Source of the DNA: Scytonematopsis contorta HA4267-MV1
Lineage (GTDB): Bacteria; Cyanobacteriota; Cyanobacteriia; Cyanobacteriales; Nostocaceae
DNA: 64,000 nt
Assembly: GCA_019359035.1 (NCBI GenBank)
Contig: JAHHIC010000044.1
Span: forward strand, 36,030 to 100,029
Reading direction: 5' to 3'
Shown here: one piece after another, positions 54,713-63,767 of the stretch
Layout of the letters: the number at the start of each line of letters is the position of its first letter
Numbering within the stretch: position 1 is the first letter of the stretch
Position numbers and translations under genes: made by a program
Notes under the pieces: generated by a model
Told to the model about the DNA's origin: nothing
Seen by the model: only the letters and a program-made list of their open reading frames with translations
Databases searched by the model: none

Positions 54713-55150
54713 CTAAATATAATACATAGTATTCTGTTGCCGATACTCATCTCGTTGTCGGCACAAATCTTGAATTGTATAGTTCTTAAAAATACCTTGA
54801 GATGCTTGATTCGCTTGTAGCCATATTTCGTAAATGACACCCTTCTCTACCGTTGAAGACTCGGAACTATCACCTTCTCTAGGCTTATCCTCACCTTCGA
54901 TAACAGTGATTACCTCCTGCAAAGTAATTTGCCAGGGTTCACGAACAAGTACATACCCCCCTTTAGCGCCACGTAAGCTTTGGACGATTCCTTCACGCCT
55001 GAGATTAGAAAGGATTTGCTCTAAATAACGTTCTGGTAGAGAGTGACGTTCTGCAATCTCACCAATCTTTAAGCACGATGGTGTGCCGTAGCAATCTGCT
55101 AGTTCCATTAACGCCAGAAAAGCGTATTCTACCCGCGAAGATAATCCCAC
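54713..55150 (-). CDS. Rrf2 family transcriptional regulator
   Basis: 145 residues. The winged helix (SSRVEYAFLALMELADCYGT, IAERHSLPERYLEQILSNLRREGIVQSLRGAKGGYVL) is typical of Rrf2. The three-Cys cluster-binding loop of IscR is absent (SSESSTVEKGVIYEIW instead), so it resembles CymR-type sulfur regulators that do not bind Fe-S. It is divergent to cysE, which fits control of cysteine synthesis. The inverted repeat at 55159-55188 may be its operator. Confidence 0.88.
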   Translation of the reverse strand: MGLSSRVEYAFLALMELADCYGTPSCLKIGEIAERHSLPERYLEQILSNLRREGIVQSLRGAKGGYVLVREPWQITLQEVITVIEGEDKPREGDSSESSTVEKGVIYEIWLQANQASQGIFKNYTIQDLCRQRDEYRQQNTMYYI

Positions 55151-55158
55151 AATATTTC

Positions 55159-55188
55159 AGTATATTTAATGTTCCATACCAATATACT
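55159..55188. promoter_or_regulatory. putative Rrf2 operator
   Basis: AGTATATT and AATATACT form an inverted repeat across 14 bases, 9 bases upstream of the rrf2 start codon and in the promoter region shared with cysE. Confidence 0.45.
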
Positions 55189-55424
55189 ACTCTTCCCCGA
55201 TAGATAAATAGGATTTAATCTAAAATCCTTAAATTGTAGGTTTTCGTAACTAACTATTTATCGGTCGCAGAAGCTTGTAAAAGAACAGAAGTCTGATATA
55301 ATACTTGAAACATAAAGTCCAAATAATCGACCGACTTACCGTAGTTTAGTAATTAAATAAGCAGTTGTCAATAGTAAAGTAGTGCTATTGGTGAAATAAA
55401 CAGCCAGCAAAGGAGAAGGTAGAT

Positions 55425-56150
55425 ATGCTGCTTTCAGATTTACAGACGATTTCAGAGCATGACCGAGCGCCCGTAAAATGGTTGGAAGCTTTGTTTTGCT
55501 ATCCAGGATTCCATGCCTTGGTCTTTCATAGATTGGCTTCTTTACTTTATTCCTGGAGTATTCCACTTTTTCCTCGTTTCATTTCTCATCTGAATCGTTT
55601 TCTGACCGGAGTTGAGATTCATCCAGGAGCTAAAATTGGTAAGCGAGTTTTTATAAAGCATGGTATGGGAGTGGTGATTGGAGAAACTGCGGTAGTTGGG
55701 AATGATGTAGTAATTTACCAAGGAGTTACTTTGGGTGGAACCGGCAAACAAACAGGAAAGCGTCACCCTACTATTGGTAACAATGCTGTTGTGGGAGCTG
55801 ATGCTAAAGTTTTGGGGAGTATCAATATTGGTGACAGCGTACATATTGTTGCTGGTTCAGTAGTGTTGCGAGATGTGCCAGCAAACCATACCGTAATGGG
55901 AATTCCAGGTCGGATAGTGTATCAAGAAAAAGACTTAGTTAATTCTATACAGCAGAATATTTTACCGGACATGGAAGCTAAAGTAATAGGTATTTTGTTT
56001 GAGCGGGTTCGGAACTTAGAACAGGAAGTTAATCGTTTACAGAAGGATTTAGGTATTGAAGTTAGTTCCGCTGAGTATAAAAAAATGGAAGCTACTTCAA
56101 AGGCTTCTAATTTATTGATAGAAGAATTTTTAGATGGAGCTGGGATATGA
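55425..56150 (+). CDS. cysE: serine O-acetyltransferase
   Basis: A 241-residue left-handed beta-helix acetyltransferase making O-acetylserine from serine and acetyl-CoA, the committed step of cysteine synthesis. Conserved blocks are VEIHPGAKIGKRVFIKHGMG (catalytic His), GVVIGETAVVGNDVVIYQGV and TLGGTGKQTGKRHPTIG, with hexapeptide repeats to IPGRIVY. A helical C-terminal extension (about residues 180-241) is longer than usual and may alter feedback control. A GGAGAAGG ribosome-binding site precedes ATG 55425. It overlaps the next gene by ATGA, so the two are translationally coupled. Confidence 0.95.
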   Translation: MLLSDLQTISEHDRAPVKWLEALFCYPGFHALVFHRLASLLYSWSIPLFPRFISHLNRFLTGVEIHPGAKIGKRVFIKHGMGVVIGETAVVGNDVVIYQGVTLGGTGKQTGKRHPTIGNNAVVGADAKVLGSINIGDSVHIVAGSVVLRDVPANHTVMGIPGRIVYQEKDLVNSIQQNILPDMEAKVIGILFERVRNLEQEVNRLQKDLGIEVSSAEYKKMEATSKASNLLIEEFLDGAGI

Positions 56151-56746
56151 AAACCTTGACAAATCATAAGTCAACCGCGTCTTTAAATAGTTCCTCTGTT
56201 CCTAAAAAACATGTCTTCAGGAGACGGAAGCTTTTTCCAGATAGAGCTAATCTTTGGAAAATTGAAAACGGTGTTGTACGAACATATACATGGCTGGATA
56301 ATGGTAATAATGTCACTTTGGGTTTATGGACTGCAGGAGACGTTATTGGTCGAGCATTAAGTAAGATAGAGCCTTTAGAAATAGAGTGTTTGACTACAGT
56401 GGAAGCAACTGTCTTACCTATGGAAGAGTTAGTTTTTTTGAGTGATGTGCTATTGAAGCATATTTACCAAAATGAAGAATTAATGTTAATTCGTAGTTAT
56501 AAAACTGTGGATGTTATGGTACTTAAATTATTGGGTTGGCTTACCAAAAAGTTTGGTCGGACTGTAGAAAGTGGGCAATTAATTGATTTACGTTTAACTC
56601 ACCAAGATATTGCCGAATTACTTAATACTACTCGCGTTACGGTGACTAGAATTTTGATTCAGCTAGAAGAACAGGGTATGATTCAACGTTTGCCTTTGCA
56701 TCTGACTGTTGTGCAAGCGCAGGAATTGTGGCATTACGAAATATAA
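56147..56746 (+). CDS. cysR: Crp/Fnr-type regulator, CysR-like
   Basis: 199 residues. A shortened cNMP-binding-like beta-barrel (LWKIENGVVRTYTWLDNGNN, LGLWTAGDVIGRAL) is joined by a helix to a Crp-type helix-turn-helix (LRLTHQDIAELLNTTRVTVTRILIQLEEQGMI). The residues that hold cAMP in Crp are not recognisable. It overlaps cysE by 4 bases. A Crp-family CysR is known to regulate sulfate-permease genes in Synechococcus, so with the sulfate operon nearby this gene probably controls it. The symbol is inferred from family and context. Confidence 0.75.
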   Translation: MKTLTNHKSTASLNSSSVPKKHVFRRRKLFPDRANLWKIENGVVRTYTWLDNGNNVTLGLWTAGDVIGRALSKIEPLEIECLTTVEATVLPMEELVFLSDVLLKHIYQNEELMLIRSYKTVDVMVLKLLGWLTKKFGRTVESGQLIDLRLTHQDIAELLNTTRVTVTRILIQLEEQGMIQRLPLHLTVVQAQELWHYEI

Positions 56747-56748
56747 AC

Positions 56749-56781
56749 TGTCATTGCGTTCACGGAGTGAACGCAATGACA
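56749..56781 (+). terminator. hairpin after cysE-cysR, also a repeat
   Basis: TGTCATTGCGTTCAC-GGA-GTGAACGCAATGACA, a 15-bp perfect stem 2 bases after the cysR-like stop. It is followed by AATAATTC rather than a T run. Probably a dispersed repeat acting as a bidirectional barrier between the convergent operons. Confidence 0.55.
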
Positions 56782-56841
56782 AATAATTCAACTTGTTTGT
56801 ACACGGTAGCCTAGGGGGAGAAATTGGTGTGGGGTTATTTT

Positions 56842-57510
56842 TTATTCAACCCAGTAATATTTTGCCGAATGAGAATCATTTATCCAATGTGGTAACTTCA
56901 GCTTTTCTAAGTAATTGAGGCTGGAGTTAATTTGTTGTGGTTTTCCCCAAAGTTCCAAATCAAACCAACCATCATCTTTGACGTCGGATTTAAGAGACGC
57001 ACTATTAATATTAACTATTGTTCCAAAATCAGAAATTAAACGAGAAATTACTGGCTTATTTTGATACATTTTTAATATGCACAATTGCAAGCGCAGTCGT
57101 GTCGTTTTACTACCCACTGTTCTAGACTCAGAGTTACTACTAGATACATTATTGCCTGAAAAATCACTTAAGTAATTGTTTTTGGTATGTTTTTCTTGAT
57201 TATGGAACAACGCTGAAAAAGGTAGATTTTCGCTAGGTTTTAGATGACTATGAATTCCTAATTCTAATACATCTACTCCTAACTGTTGTAAGTAGGAAAG
57301 ACTCAAAACCAATTGTTCAGAATTTCCAGACATTTCTATCTCGAACCAACCATCATTTTCATGATTATGACCTAGAGATGCAGCAGTAATATTTAGTGTG
57401 AGACCATAACGCGAAACTAACCGAGAAATTACAGGTTGTCTATGGTAATTTCCAGGCATCTTAATTAGACTCTTAAGAGGAGTAATTTTTGGAAATTTAG
57501 TGCGGGACAT
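56842..57510 (-). CDS. protein with two NIL domains
   Basis: 222 residues built of two NIL domains (about 15-85 and 135-210). Each has the pattern PVISRLVSRYGLTLNITAAS / PVISRLISDFGTIVNINSAS, then DDGWF(E/D)(I/L)E and a final helix. NIL domains are small ferredoxin-like folds that in MetN sense methionine. Here they are separate proteins at the end of the sulfate-transport operon, so an allosteric or sulfur-sensing role is likely. The linker (about 90-130) is polar and Ser/Asn-rich. The middle part LRLQLCILKMYQNK suggests fusion of two duplicated genes. Confidence 0.8.
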   Translation of the reverse strand: MSRTKFPKITPLKSLIKMPGNYHRQPVISRLVSRYGLTLNITAASLGHNHENDGWFEIEMSGNSEQLVLSLSYLQQLGVDVLELGIHSHLKPSENLPFSALFHNQEKHTKNNYLSDFSGNNVSSSNSESRTVGSKTTRLRLQLCILKMYQNKPVISRLISDFGTIVNINSASLKSDVKDDGWFDLELWGKPQQINSSLNYLEKLKLPHWINDSHSAKYYWVE

Positions 57511-57561
57511 GGGATTAAATTGGTGAGTAAAAGGATTTACTTACAAATTCAAAAAAGTAAT

Positions 57562-57583
57562 TCCTCCTCAAGTATGAGGAGGA
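57562..57583 (-). terminator. intercistronic hairpin between the NIL genes
   Basis: TCCTCCTCA-AGTA-TGAGGAGGA, a 9-bp perfect stem. In minus-strand reading it is followed by ATTACTTTTTTG, so it may partly terminate the sulfate operon before the two-domain NIL gene. Confidence 0.5.
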
Positions 57584-57635
57584 TAAAAAATAGAGAGTAG
57601 ATAAAGCTATACTTGTACAGGTTGAAACTTTGGGT

Positions 57636-57926
57636 TTACCAGCTTTCACCCTGGTCATCTTCCCAAATTTCTAATTCCAAATCACGGATATAGGTTATAG
57701 CATTTTCAATTTGAGTACTTGTCCCTTGCAAATCTAAATCAAACCAACCATCACCAACAGCATCAGCTCCTAAAATTGCAGCTCTAATATTAATGACCAA
57801 ACCAAAATCAGAAACTAACCGAGAAATTACTGGTTGTTCGTGATAGTTTTTGGGAATTCTCAGACGAATTCGTTTTTGAGAAATAGTTGTGTGTGTGTGA
57901 GAAGCAATGTGAGAAGACATATACAA
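57636..57926 (-). CDS. single NIL-domain protein
   Basis: 96 residues with one NIL domain: IRLRIPKNYHEQPVISRLVS, FGLVINIRAAILGADAVGDG, WFDLDLQGTSTQIENAITYI. A His/Thr-rich leader precedes it. It starts 9 bases after the CysW-type permease gene and so is very likely co-transcribed and co-translated. It could sense a sulfur metabolite and regulate the transporter, by analogy with the NIL domain of MetN; this is inference. Confidence 0.85.
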   Translation of the reverse strand: MYMSSHIASHTHTTISQKRIRLRIPKNYHEQPVISRLVSDFGLVINIRAAILGADAVGDGWFDLDLQGTSTQIENAITYIRDLELEIWEDDQGESW

Positions 57927-57935
57927 ACCACCCTT

Positions 57936-58784
57936 TTAATGTGCGCCTTTTTTAGAAGAACCTGTTTTCTTCTCGAGAATTTCTTTTAACACCAACGTCA
58001 CCAATGCTAACAGTGCCAAAATTGCAGCAGCAGAAAATGCAGCTTCAGTTTGATACTGCTTGTAAGCATCTTCAATAAACAGAGGTAAAGTTTGGGTATC
58101 ACCAGCGATATTTCCAGATACTACAGAAACAGCACCAAATTCACCCATAACTCTGGCATTTGTCAAAAGTACGCCATATAGCAAACCCCAACGGATACTA
58201 GGCAAAGTGACACGCCAAAATATCTGAAAACCTTTTGCGCCAAGAGTTCGTGCTGCTTCCTCTTGGTCTTTGCCTAATTCCTCCAACACCGGAATTACTT
58301 CCCGTGCTACAAAGGGCATACTAACAAACGCCGATGCTAGTAACATTCCCGGAAAGGCAAAGATAATCTTGAGGTCATATTGTTCCAACAAAGGACCAAA
58401 CCAGCCATTGCGACCATACAGTAGTACAATCATCAAACCTGCGACTACCGGGGAGATAGAAAAAGGTAGGTCGAGAATACTTAAGATAAAAGCACGACCA
58501 CGAAATCTTGTGTTACGAGTAAGTGCCCAAGCAGCAAACAAACCAAACACCGTATTTAAAGGTACAGCAATTAATGCTAATACAATTGTTAGCGTCGCAG
58601 CAGTAATAAAGTTTGGTTCAGTCAGATTAGAAAAGAAAGGTCCAACTCCCTTTTTAAAAGCTTGAGCAAATACATTCGCAGCTGGAATATATAAAACTAA
58701 AGCTAAGTAGAGAAGCGAAATTCCAATCAAAATTGCCGGAACAAAACTTTTTTGTTTACCCTGTCCAGAATTACTTACTGTCAT
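57936..58784 (-). CDS. cysW: sulfate ABC transporter permease CysW
   Basis: 282 residues with about six membrane helices. The EAA loop that contacts the ATPase is visible as [20 protein letters not shown]...[14 protein letters not shown]. Family-typical blocks [21 protein letters not shown] and [16 protein letters not shown] follow. It forms the inner-membrane channel with CysT. The gene overlaps cysT by 14 bases. No cysA ATPase gene is present in this window. Confidence 0.93.
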   Translation of the reverse strand: MTVSNSGQGKQKSFVPAILIGISLLYLALVLYIPAANVFAQAFKKGVGPFFSNLTEPNFITAATLTIVLALIAVPLNTVFGLFAAWALTRNTRFRGRAFILSILDLPFSISPVVAGLMIVLLYGRNGWFGPLLEQYDLKIIFAFPGMLLASAFVSMPFVAREVIPVLEELGKDQEEAARTLGAKGFQIFWRVTLPSIRWGLLYGVLLTNARVMGEFGAVSVVSGNIAGDTQTLPLFIEDAYKQYQTEAAFSAAAILALLALVTLVLKEILEKKTGSSKKGAH

Positions 58785-59643
58785 ATCTTCTCCCCCATGC
58801 TTGTAGCAGGTTAATAGCTAACAACAAAAATAAAGAAATCAATAACAACACCACACCAATTACAGTTGCACCAGAATAGTCATACTGTTCCAATCTTTGG
58901 AAAATAAGGACTGGTGCAATTAAATCTACGAAAGGCGTGTTAGAGGAAATAATTACTGTTGAACCAAACTCTCCGACTGCACGTGCAAAACCCAAAGCCA
59001 CACCAGTCAAGATTGCTGGAAATAAAGGTGGCAAAATAACCTTTATGAAAGTCGTGAATTGGGAAGCACCTAAACTCCAAGCAGCTTCTTCCGTATCTTT
59101 ATCCAATTCTAAAAGTACTGGCTGTACTGTTCGCACGATGAAGGAAAAGGAAATAAATATCATCGCTATCCCAACACCCACACGGGTGAAAGATATTTTT
59201 ATTCCAAAAGGTGCGAAAATTGAACCAATCCAGCCATTTTCACTGTAAACAGTTGCTAAAGTTAAACCTGCTACCGCTGTTGGTAAAGCAAATGGTAAAT
59301 CTACGCTGGCATCAATAATTTTTTTCAACGGAAAGTCGTAGCGAACCAAAACCCAGGCAAGTAAAGTCCCAAATACACCGTTTATCAGAGCGGCAATTAA
59401 TGCTGTGTTAAAGGTAACATCGTAAGCCGACAGCGCCATTTCACTTGTAGCAATTTTCCAAAAATTATCCAGAGGTTCAGTACTAGATTTTTGGAAAATC
59501 GCTACCATCGGCAAGAACAATGAAACTGTCAAGTATCCAACAGTAACCCGCCATGCCCAAGTACTTTGAGTAAATACGTTCAAAAATTTCTTCCAAGCTG
59601 GCGTTTGTGAATCAAGTTGTTGCCTAGGAGATGATACTGTCAT
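58771..59643 (-). CDS. cysT: sulfate ABC transporter permease CysT
   Basis: 290 residues and about six helices. Typical stretches are [20 protein letters not shown], the EAA loop [35 protein letters not shown] and [17 protein letters not shown]. It is the partner of CysW in sulfate or thiosulfate uptake. It follows sbpA after an 80-base gap that contains a perfect palindrome. Confidence 0.94.
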   Translation of the reverse strand: MTVSSPRQQLDSQTPAWKKFLNVFTQSTWAWRVTVGYLTVSLFLPMVAIFQKSSTEPLDNFWKIATSEMALSAYDVTFNTALIAALINGVFGTLLAWVLVRYDFPLKKIIDASVDLPFALPTAVAGLTLATVYSENGWIGSIFAPFGIKISFTRVGVGIAMIFISFSFIVRTVQPVLLELDKDTEEAAWSLGASQFTTFIKVILPPLFPAILTGVALGFARAVGEFGSTVIISSNTPFVDLIAPVLIFQRLEQYDYSGATVIGVVLLLISLFLLLAINLLQAWGRRYDSK

Positions 59644-59687
59644 AGCAATTTTGGATTGGGGAATTGGGAATGGGGAGTGGGATATAC

Positions 59688-59715
59688 GTAGAGACGCGAT
59701 TAATCGCGTCTCTAC
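59688..59715. repeat. 28-bp perfect palindrome in the sbpA-cysT gap
   Basis: GTAGAGACGCGATT and its exact complement, followed in minus-strand reading by no T run. It belongs to the same repeat family as 38602-38629. In the operon it may stabilise or attenuate the sbpA message relative to the permease genes. Confidence 0.75.
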
Positions 59716-59723
59716 AGGGGAAA

Positions 59724-60836
59724 TTAACCTCTGTTTTTCTTTTGAATTTGGTCAAACAGAGCTCCGTCTTCAAAGAATTTCTGCTGTACAGCACTCCATC
59801 CACCTAATTCTTGAACTGTACCCAAAGTTTGAACCTTAGGATATTTGTCTTGAATTTCCTTGGTTTGAGCTACTGTCTCATCCACAGGTCGAAATCCTAC
59901 TTTGGCAAACTCTTGTTGTGCTTCCGGTGTATAAAGGAATTTAACAAAAGCTTCTGCAACTTCACGATTACCATGTTTCTCGACGTTTTTGTCTACTACT
60001 GCAATAGGATTGTCGATGGAAATATTTACATCTGGAACTATGTATTCCACCTTTTCACCCTTTTGCTGTGCCAAGATAATCTCGTTTTCGTAATTAATCA
60101 AAGCGTCACCCTGACCTTGTTTGAAAAATGCATCAGTGGCTTCACGAGCATCTTTCGTCAAAATAGGCACGTTTTTATAGACTTTAGTCACAAACTCTGT
60201 AGCTTTTGCTTCATCACCACCAGTCTTAATAACCGAATTCCACAGTGCTAGGAAATTCCATCGAGCAACACCTGATGTTTTCGGGTCTGCGGTAATTAAT
60301 TTGACTCCATCTTTGGCTAAATCTGACCAGGTTTTTATCGCTTTGGGATTGCCAGGACGAGTTACTAAGGCTGCTACAGATTTAGAGACTATGGCATCAT
60401 TGGGAACTTCTTTTTCCCAACCGGGCTGAATTAATCCAGCTTTCTCTATTTTTTGGGTATCTAAAGCCAGTGCTAAGTGAACAATGTCTGCTTCCAAACC
60501 ATCAATAACTGCGCGAGTTTGGGAACCGGAACCCCCATAGCTGGTTTTGAAGGTGACGTTTTGGTTATGTTCTTTCTTCCACTGTTCTACAAACTTAGGA
60601 ATAATAGCTTCGTGTGCTGCTTTCGTCACAGCAAAGGAAACCAAGGTTATCCGAGCATCCCCAGACTTTTGGGCTACAGGACTTGCGCCTGGATTTGCTG
60701 TAGAATCTCCCCCACTGGCAGAATTGTTGGCATTGCCACCGCAAGCAGCTATTGTCAGACTTAAGAATGCTCCTACCAAAAATAAAGATGCGAAACTTTT
60801 TAGCGAACTAGATTTAAACCTAAAAGCTTTCTCCAT
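59724..60836 (-). CDS. sbpA: sulfate-binding lipoprotein
   Basis: About 370 residues. A lipoprotein signal with lipobox LTIAAC precedes a periplasmic sulfate-binding fold. The family pattern is clear: [74 protein letters not shown] and [19 protein letters not shown] [10 protein letters not shown]. Residues S-G-S-Q that hold the sulfate oxygens are present. The Met at 60836 ([10 protein letters not shown]) places the signal peptide correctly; the frame is open from 60881. First gene of the sbpA-cysT-cysW-NIL-NIL operon. Confidence 0.93.
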   Translation of the reverse strand: MEKAFRFKSSSLKSFASLFLVGAFLSLTIAACGGNANNSASGGDSTANPGASPVAQKSGDARITLVSFAVTKAAHEAIIPKFVEQWKKEHNQNVTFKTSYGGSGSQTRAVIDGLEADIVHLALALDTQKIEKAGLIQPGWEKEVPNDAIVSKSVAALVTRPGNPKAIKTWSDLAKDGVKLITADPKTSGVARWNFLALWNSVIKTGGDEAKATEFVTKVYKNVPILTKDAREATDAFFKQGQGDALINYENEIILAQQKGEKVEYIVPDVNISIDNPIAVVDKNVEKHGNREVAEAFVKFLYTPEAQQEFAKVGFRPVDETVAQTKEIQDKYPKVQTLGTVQELGGWSAVQQKFFEDGALFDQIQKKNRG

Positions 60837-61039
60837 CTGAATTTTTTTCAATAACCTTTGGGGACTTCGCCAAAAATTCATCTAACCTTCTCCTATCAAA
60901 CTACGGTTAATCTATAGAGTATTTGTATAATGCACCTATGGTCATAGATTACACAGAAGTTGACAAAATTGCAAGAGTAAATCTACATATTGTTGGTAGA
61001 GTATATGAGTAATATGTAGATTACCTGACAATTAGTTTT

Positions 61040-62221
61040 TTATTTTTGTAACTTAAATACCGAACGCAACCGCACCCCCAGTAAAGTTCCCAACAGAGCA
61101 CAAATAATCCATACCCAGCCATGTAAGCTAGTGGAAGCAATCCCACCAAAAAAAGCACTAACATTGCAACCGAAAGCCAGTAGAGCGCCATAGCCCATCA
61201 CTAAGCCCCCCAAAAGGTTTGCTGCAGCTGTCATTAAGGGAATTTGAGTTTGAAAAATTAATCTACCAGCGAACGCAGCAGCTAGTAATGCTCCCAGAAT
61301 AATACCAATATTCATTACAGATGTAACATCGGCAAATACACTCTCAGACAAGGCTGTTTGCTGTACTTTGCTACTCCAGAATGGACTGTCGGATAAATCC
61401 CAACCCAAAAAAGTTGCTATTTTTGCTGCCCATAAAACAAAACCCCAGGTAATTCGCCAGGGTTGACCGGAGATTATTAAAGTCAGCCAGTTGAGGACTG
61501 CTAAAGCTATGGCTGCCTTGATAAGGGGAAGGGGGAGATAAGGGGGATGAGGTAATCGTTCTTCCTGTCTTTTGGTTTTACTCCATCGCCAAAGTATATT
61601 TGCTAACAGTACAAATAATGCTAATTGCAAAAAGACGGCTCCTAACCAACCTAAAGTTTGTCCAAAAACAATTGGTTCAGTCGTTGGTAAGTCTTTCCAT
61701 ATTTGCCTTGTCACGCTTGCCCAAAATGAGCCTAAACAAAAAGCGATTAAGGTTAACAGCATCGAAATGCTACCGCTACCAATGGTATAAAGTGTACCAC
61801 AGCCACAAGCTCCACCAAGTTGCATTCCGACACCAAATAAAAATGCACCTATAGCTCCTTGCAATCCCACTGGTGCGATTGTTCCTTTTACTTCTTGACC
61901 AAAAATAGAACCATTCGCTAGTACAGGAGCAAATAAAATTGTGGCAATACCAAGCATAATTAACTGGGCATAAATGAAGCTAACATCCCGATTAACAATT
62001 AATTTACGGTAAGCTGAAGCAAAGCCAAACCTGTAATTAAATAAACTCATACCCAGTAGTACACTAATCAGAAACAAAACGCTTTGTCGCCACCCAAAAT
62101 TACTCAAAGCGATAGTTCCACAAGTAATCAGCGCTAAAGTTATAGCCACAATAGACTTTTGGGAACGCGGACGCAAAACACGCTCCTGCGATGGAAGCGT
62201 GTTATCAACAGAACTGCTCAT
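61040..62221 (-). CDS. YeeE/YedE-family (TsuA-like) sulfur transporter
   Basis: 393 residues and about ten helices, in two repeated halves. Conserved Cys occur in LGGACGCGTLYTIGSGS and FGCNVSAFFGGIAS; equivalent Cys relay thiosulfate through the pore in TsuA. It likely imports thiosulfate or another sulfur species. It lies downstream of a small membrane peptide gene and a secreted rhodanese on the same strand, a typical sulfur-relay arrangement. The length is close to the usual. Confidence 0.9.
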   Translation of the reverse strand: MSSSVDNTLPSQERVLRPRSQKSIVAITLALITCGTIALSNFGWRQSVLFLISVLLGMSLFNYRFGFASAYRKLIVNRDVSFIYAQLIMLGIATILFAPVLANGSIFGQEVKGTIAPVGLQGAIGAFLFGVGMQLGGACGCGTLYTIGSGSISMLLTLIAFCLGSFWASVTRQIWKDLPTTEPIVFGQTLGWLGAVFLQLALFVLLANILWRWSKTKRQEERLPHPPYLPLPLIKAAIALAVLNWLTLIISGQPWRITWGFVLWAAKIATFLGWDLSDSPFWSSKVQQTALSESVFADVTSVMNIGIILGALLAAAFAGRLIFQTQIPLMTAAANLLGGLVMGYGALLAFGCNVSAFFGGIASTSLHGWVWIICALLGTLLGVRLRSVFKLQK

Positions 62222-62329
62222 AAAAATTTACCTCAATTACCAACATAGCTATTAGGTTCGTAGTTGCGCTGTCTTTGCCAGTCTTCCGATTGGGGCTGAA
62301 GCCCAACTACGAACCTTTTATTAGTAAGC

Positions 62330-62491
62330 CTAGGCTCCTTTACCACCTCTAGAGTTTTTAGGTGGTGGTTCACTAGTAGTACAACTCACCAAGTTTTCAT
62401 GGTTTCCACTGTTAGCCAATTTTGTGTAGGCTATACCGAAATAACTGAGTAATATTGCAAACAACAAAATTGCGAATTTCATAATATTCAT
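62330..62491 (-). CDS. 53-residue membrane-anchored or secreted peptide
   Basis: A short gene with a good ribosome-binding site (GAAGGAA just before ATG). The N-terminal helix MNIMKFAILLFAILLSYFGI is followed by a polar tail with one Cys (LVSCTTSEPPP) and a basic end (NSRGGKGA). It sits between the rhodanese and YeeE genes, so it could be a partner of the sulfur-transfer system. The family is not recognised. Confidence 0.55.
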   Translation of the reverse strand: MNIMKFAILLFAILLSYFGIAYTKLANSGNHENLVSCTTSEPPPKNSRGGKGA

Positions 62492-62506
62492 TTCCTTCTT
62501 TTTTGT

Positions 62507-63463
62507 TTAGCTTATTTGTTCAGCACCAGTAGCTACAGGTAAATCTGGGTAAGTACTATACTCAGTCCAAGAACCTTCGTAAATTCTGACTTTGGGATAG
62601 CCTAGTAAATGTTTCAGGACTATATATTGCAGTGTGGCTTCGCGTCCGGTGCTACAAGTAACGATAATGTCATTGGATGGAGTAATTTTTCTATCTGCCA
62701 AAATTTGTTTAATTTCATCTAATGACTTTAACTTATGAGGATTTTCTGCCTCTGTAAATGTCGGCCAAGGAATATTTCGCGCACCAGGAATGTGTCCGTT
62801 ACGAACCCAAATATTTTCTTCACCCCGAAATAGTTTTTCTGGTCGAGGGTCAATAAAGGTAACTCCTGGTTTTCCAATTAACTTTCTTACTTCAGCTAAA
62901 CTTACTCGAACAGAGGGATTATCTCGAACTGTGAATTTATTTAGCTTATATTTAGGAAATTCTTTAGTAACATTCTGTGTTGCAGCATAGCTTTTATAGC
63001 CACCATCTAAAACCGCAATGTTGGATACTCCAGAACGTTCCAATAAATAAGCCACCATCGTTGCACCTAGAACATCTCTACCGTCTGAGTAAACAAGGAC
63101 GCGACTATTATTAGTAATGCCAGAGTTGGCGAATATCTCACCTAGCTTTTGATTATTCCAATACTGCACAGGAAGACCTTCCTTTGGACCACGGAAAGCA
63201 TTATCAGCAATATTCACAGCATTAGGAAGGTGACCAGCAATATAGTCTAATGGAAGATTACGCACATCCAAAATCCTTAGATTTGAGTCTTTGGAATTCT
63301 GAGCAAACCAAGTTGGTGAAACAAATTGGATATTAGATTTTGGACTAGCAGAAAAAGCTGGAAGTGATATTAGCGGAAACATTACTAAGCAAGCACAAAA
63401 AGCTACCAACAAAGTAAAAAATCTTGGTCTTTTCAGCTTAGAATTGATAAGTTTAAATTTCAT
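62507..63463 (-). CDS. secreted two-domain rhodanese (sulfurtransferase)
   Basis: About 318 residues with signal peptide (FFTLLVAFCACLVMFPLISLPAFSA). It has two rhodanese domains: an inactive first one (LRILDVRNLPLDYIAGHLPNAV ... VLVYSDGRDVLG, Asp in place of Cys) and an active second one (FIDPRPEKLFRGE ... IIVTCSTGREATLQYI with the catalytic Cys loop). The family transfers sulfane sulfur from thiosulfate or 3-mercaptopyruvate to a thiol acceptor; here it acts in the periplasm or is membrane-linked. The Met at 63463 is the better start. Grouped with YeeE and the 53-residue peptide. Confidence 0.9.
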   Translation of the reverse strand: MKFKLINSKLKRPRFFTLLVAFCACLVMFPLISLPAFSASPKSNIQFVSPTWFAQNSKDSNLRILDVRNLPLDYIAGHLPNAVNIADNAFRGPKEGLPVQYWNNQKLGEIFANSGITNNSRVLVYSDGRDVLGATMVAYLLERSGVSNIAVLDGGYKSYAATQNVTKEFPKYKLNKFTVRDNPSVRVSLAEVRKLIGKPGVTFIDPRPEKLFRGEENIWVRNGHIPGARNIPWPTFTEAENPHKLKSLDEIKQILADRKITPSNDIIVTCSTGREATLQYIVLKHLLGYPKVRIYEGSWTEYSTYPDLPVATGAEQIS

Positions 63464-63767
63464 AACTATGCTCTCAAAATCATGTTTTTGTAAGTTTAAA
63501 CAAGCAATTGAACTTCGCAAATACTGGAGAGTCGCGTCAGGTAAAAGATATTTATTTACAGTAAATATGCAAATCTACTGTATCAAGGTCGGAAAACAGT
63601 ATTTACTTTATAGTACTACCATTCCATAAGAAATACTGAAACACAAGTATCTAAAAGGTAAAGTATTACTTTATCTCTATCGGTTTTTAGTATTTTATTA
63701 ATTAGTTTTATCTATACCCCACTCTCAAACTGATAAATAAGCTCTAAACCTCATCAATCTATAAAAT

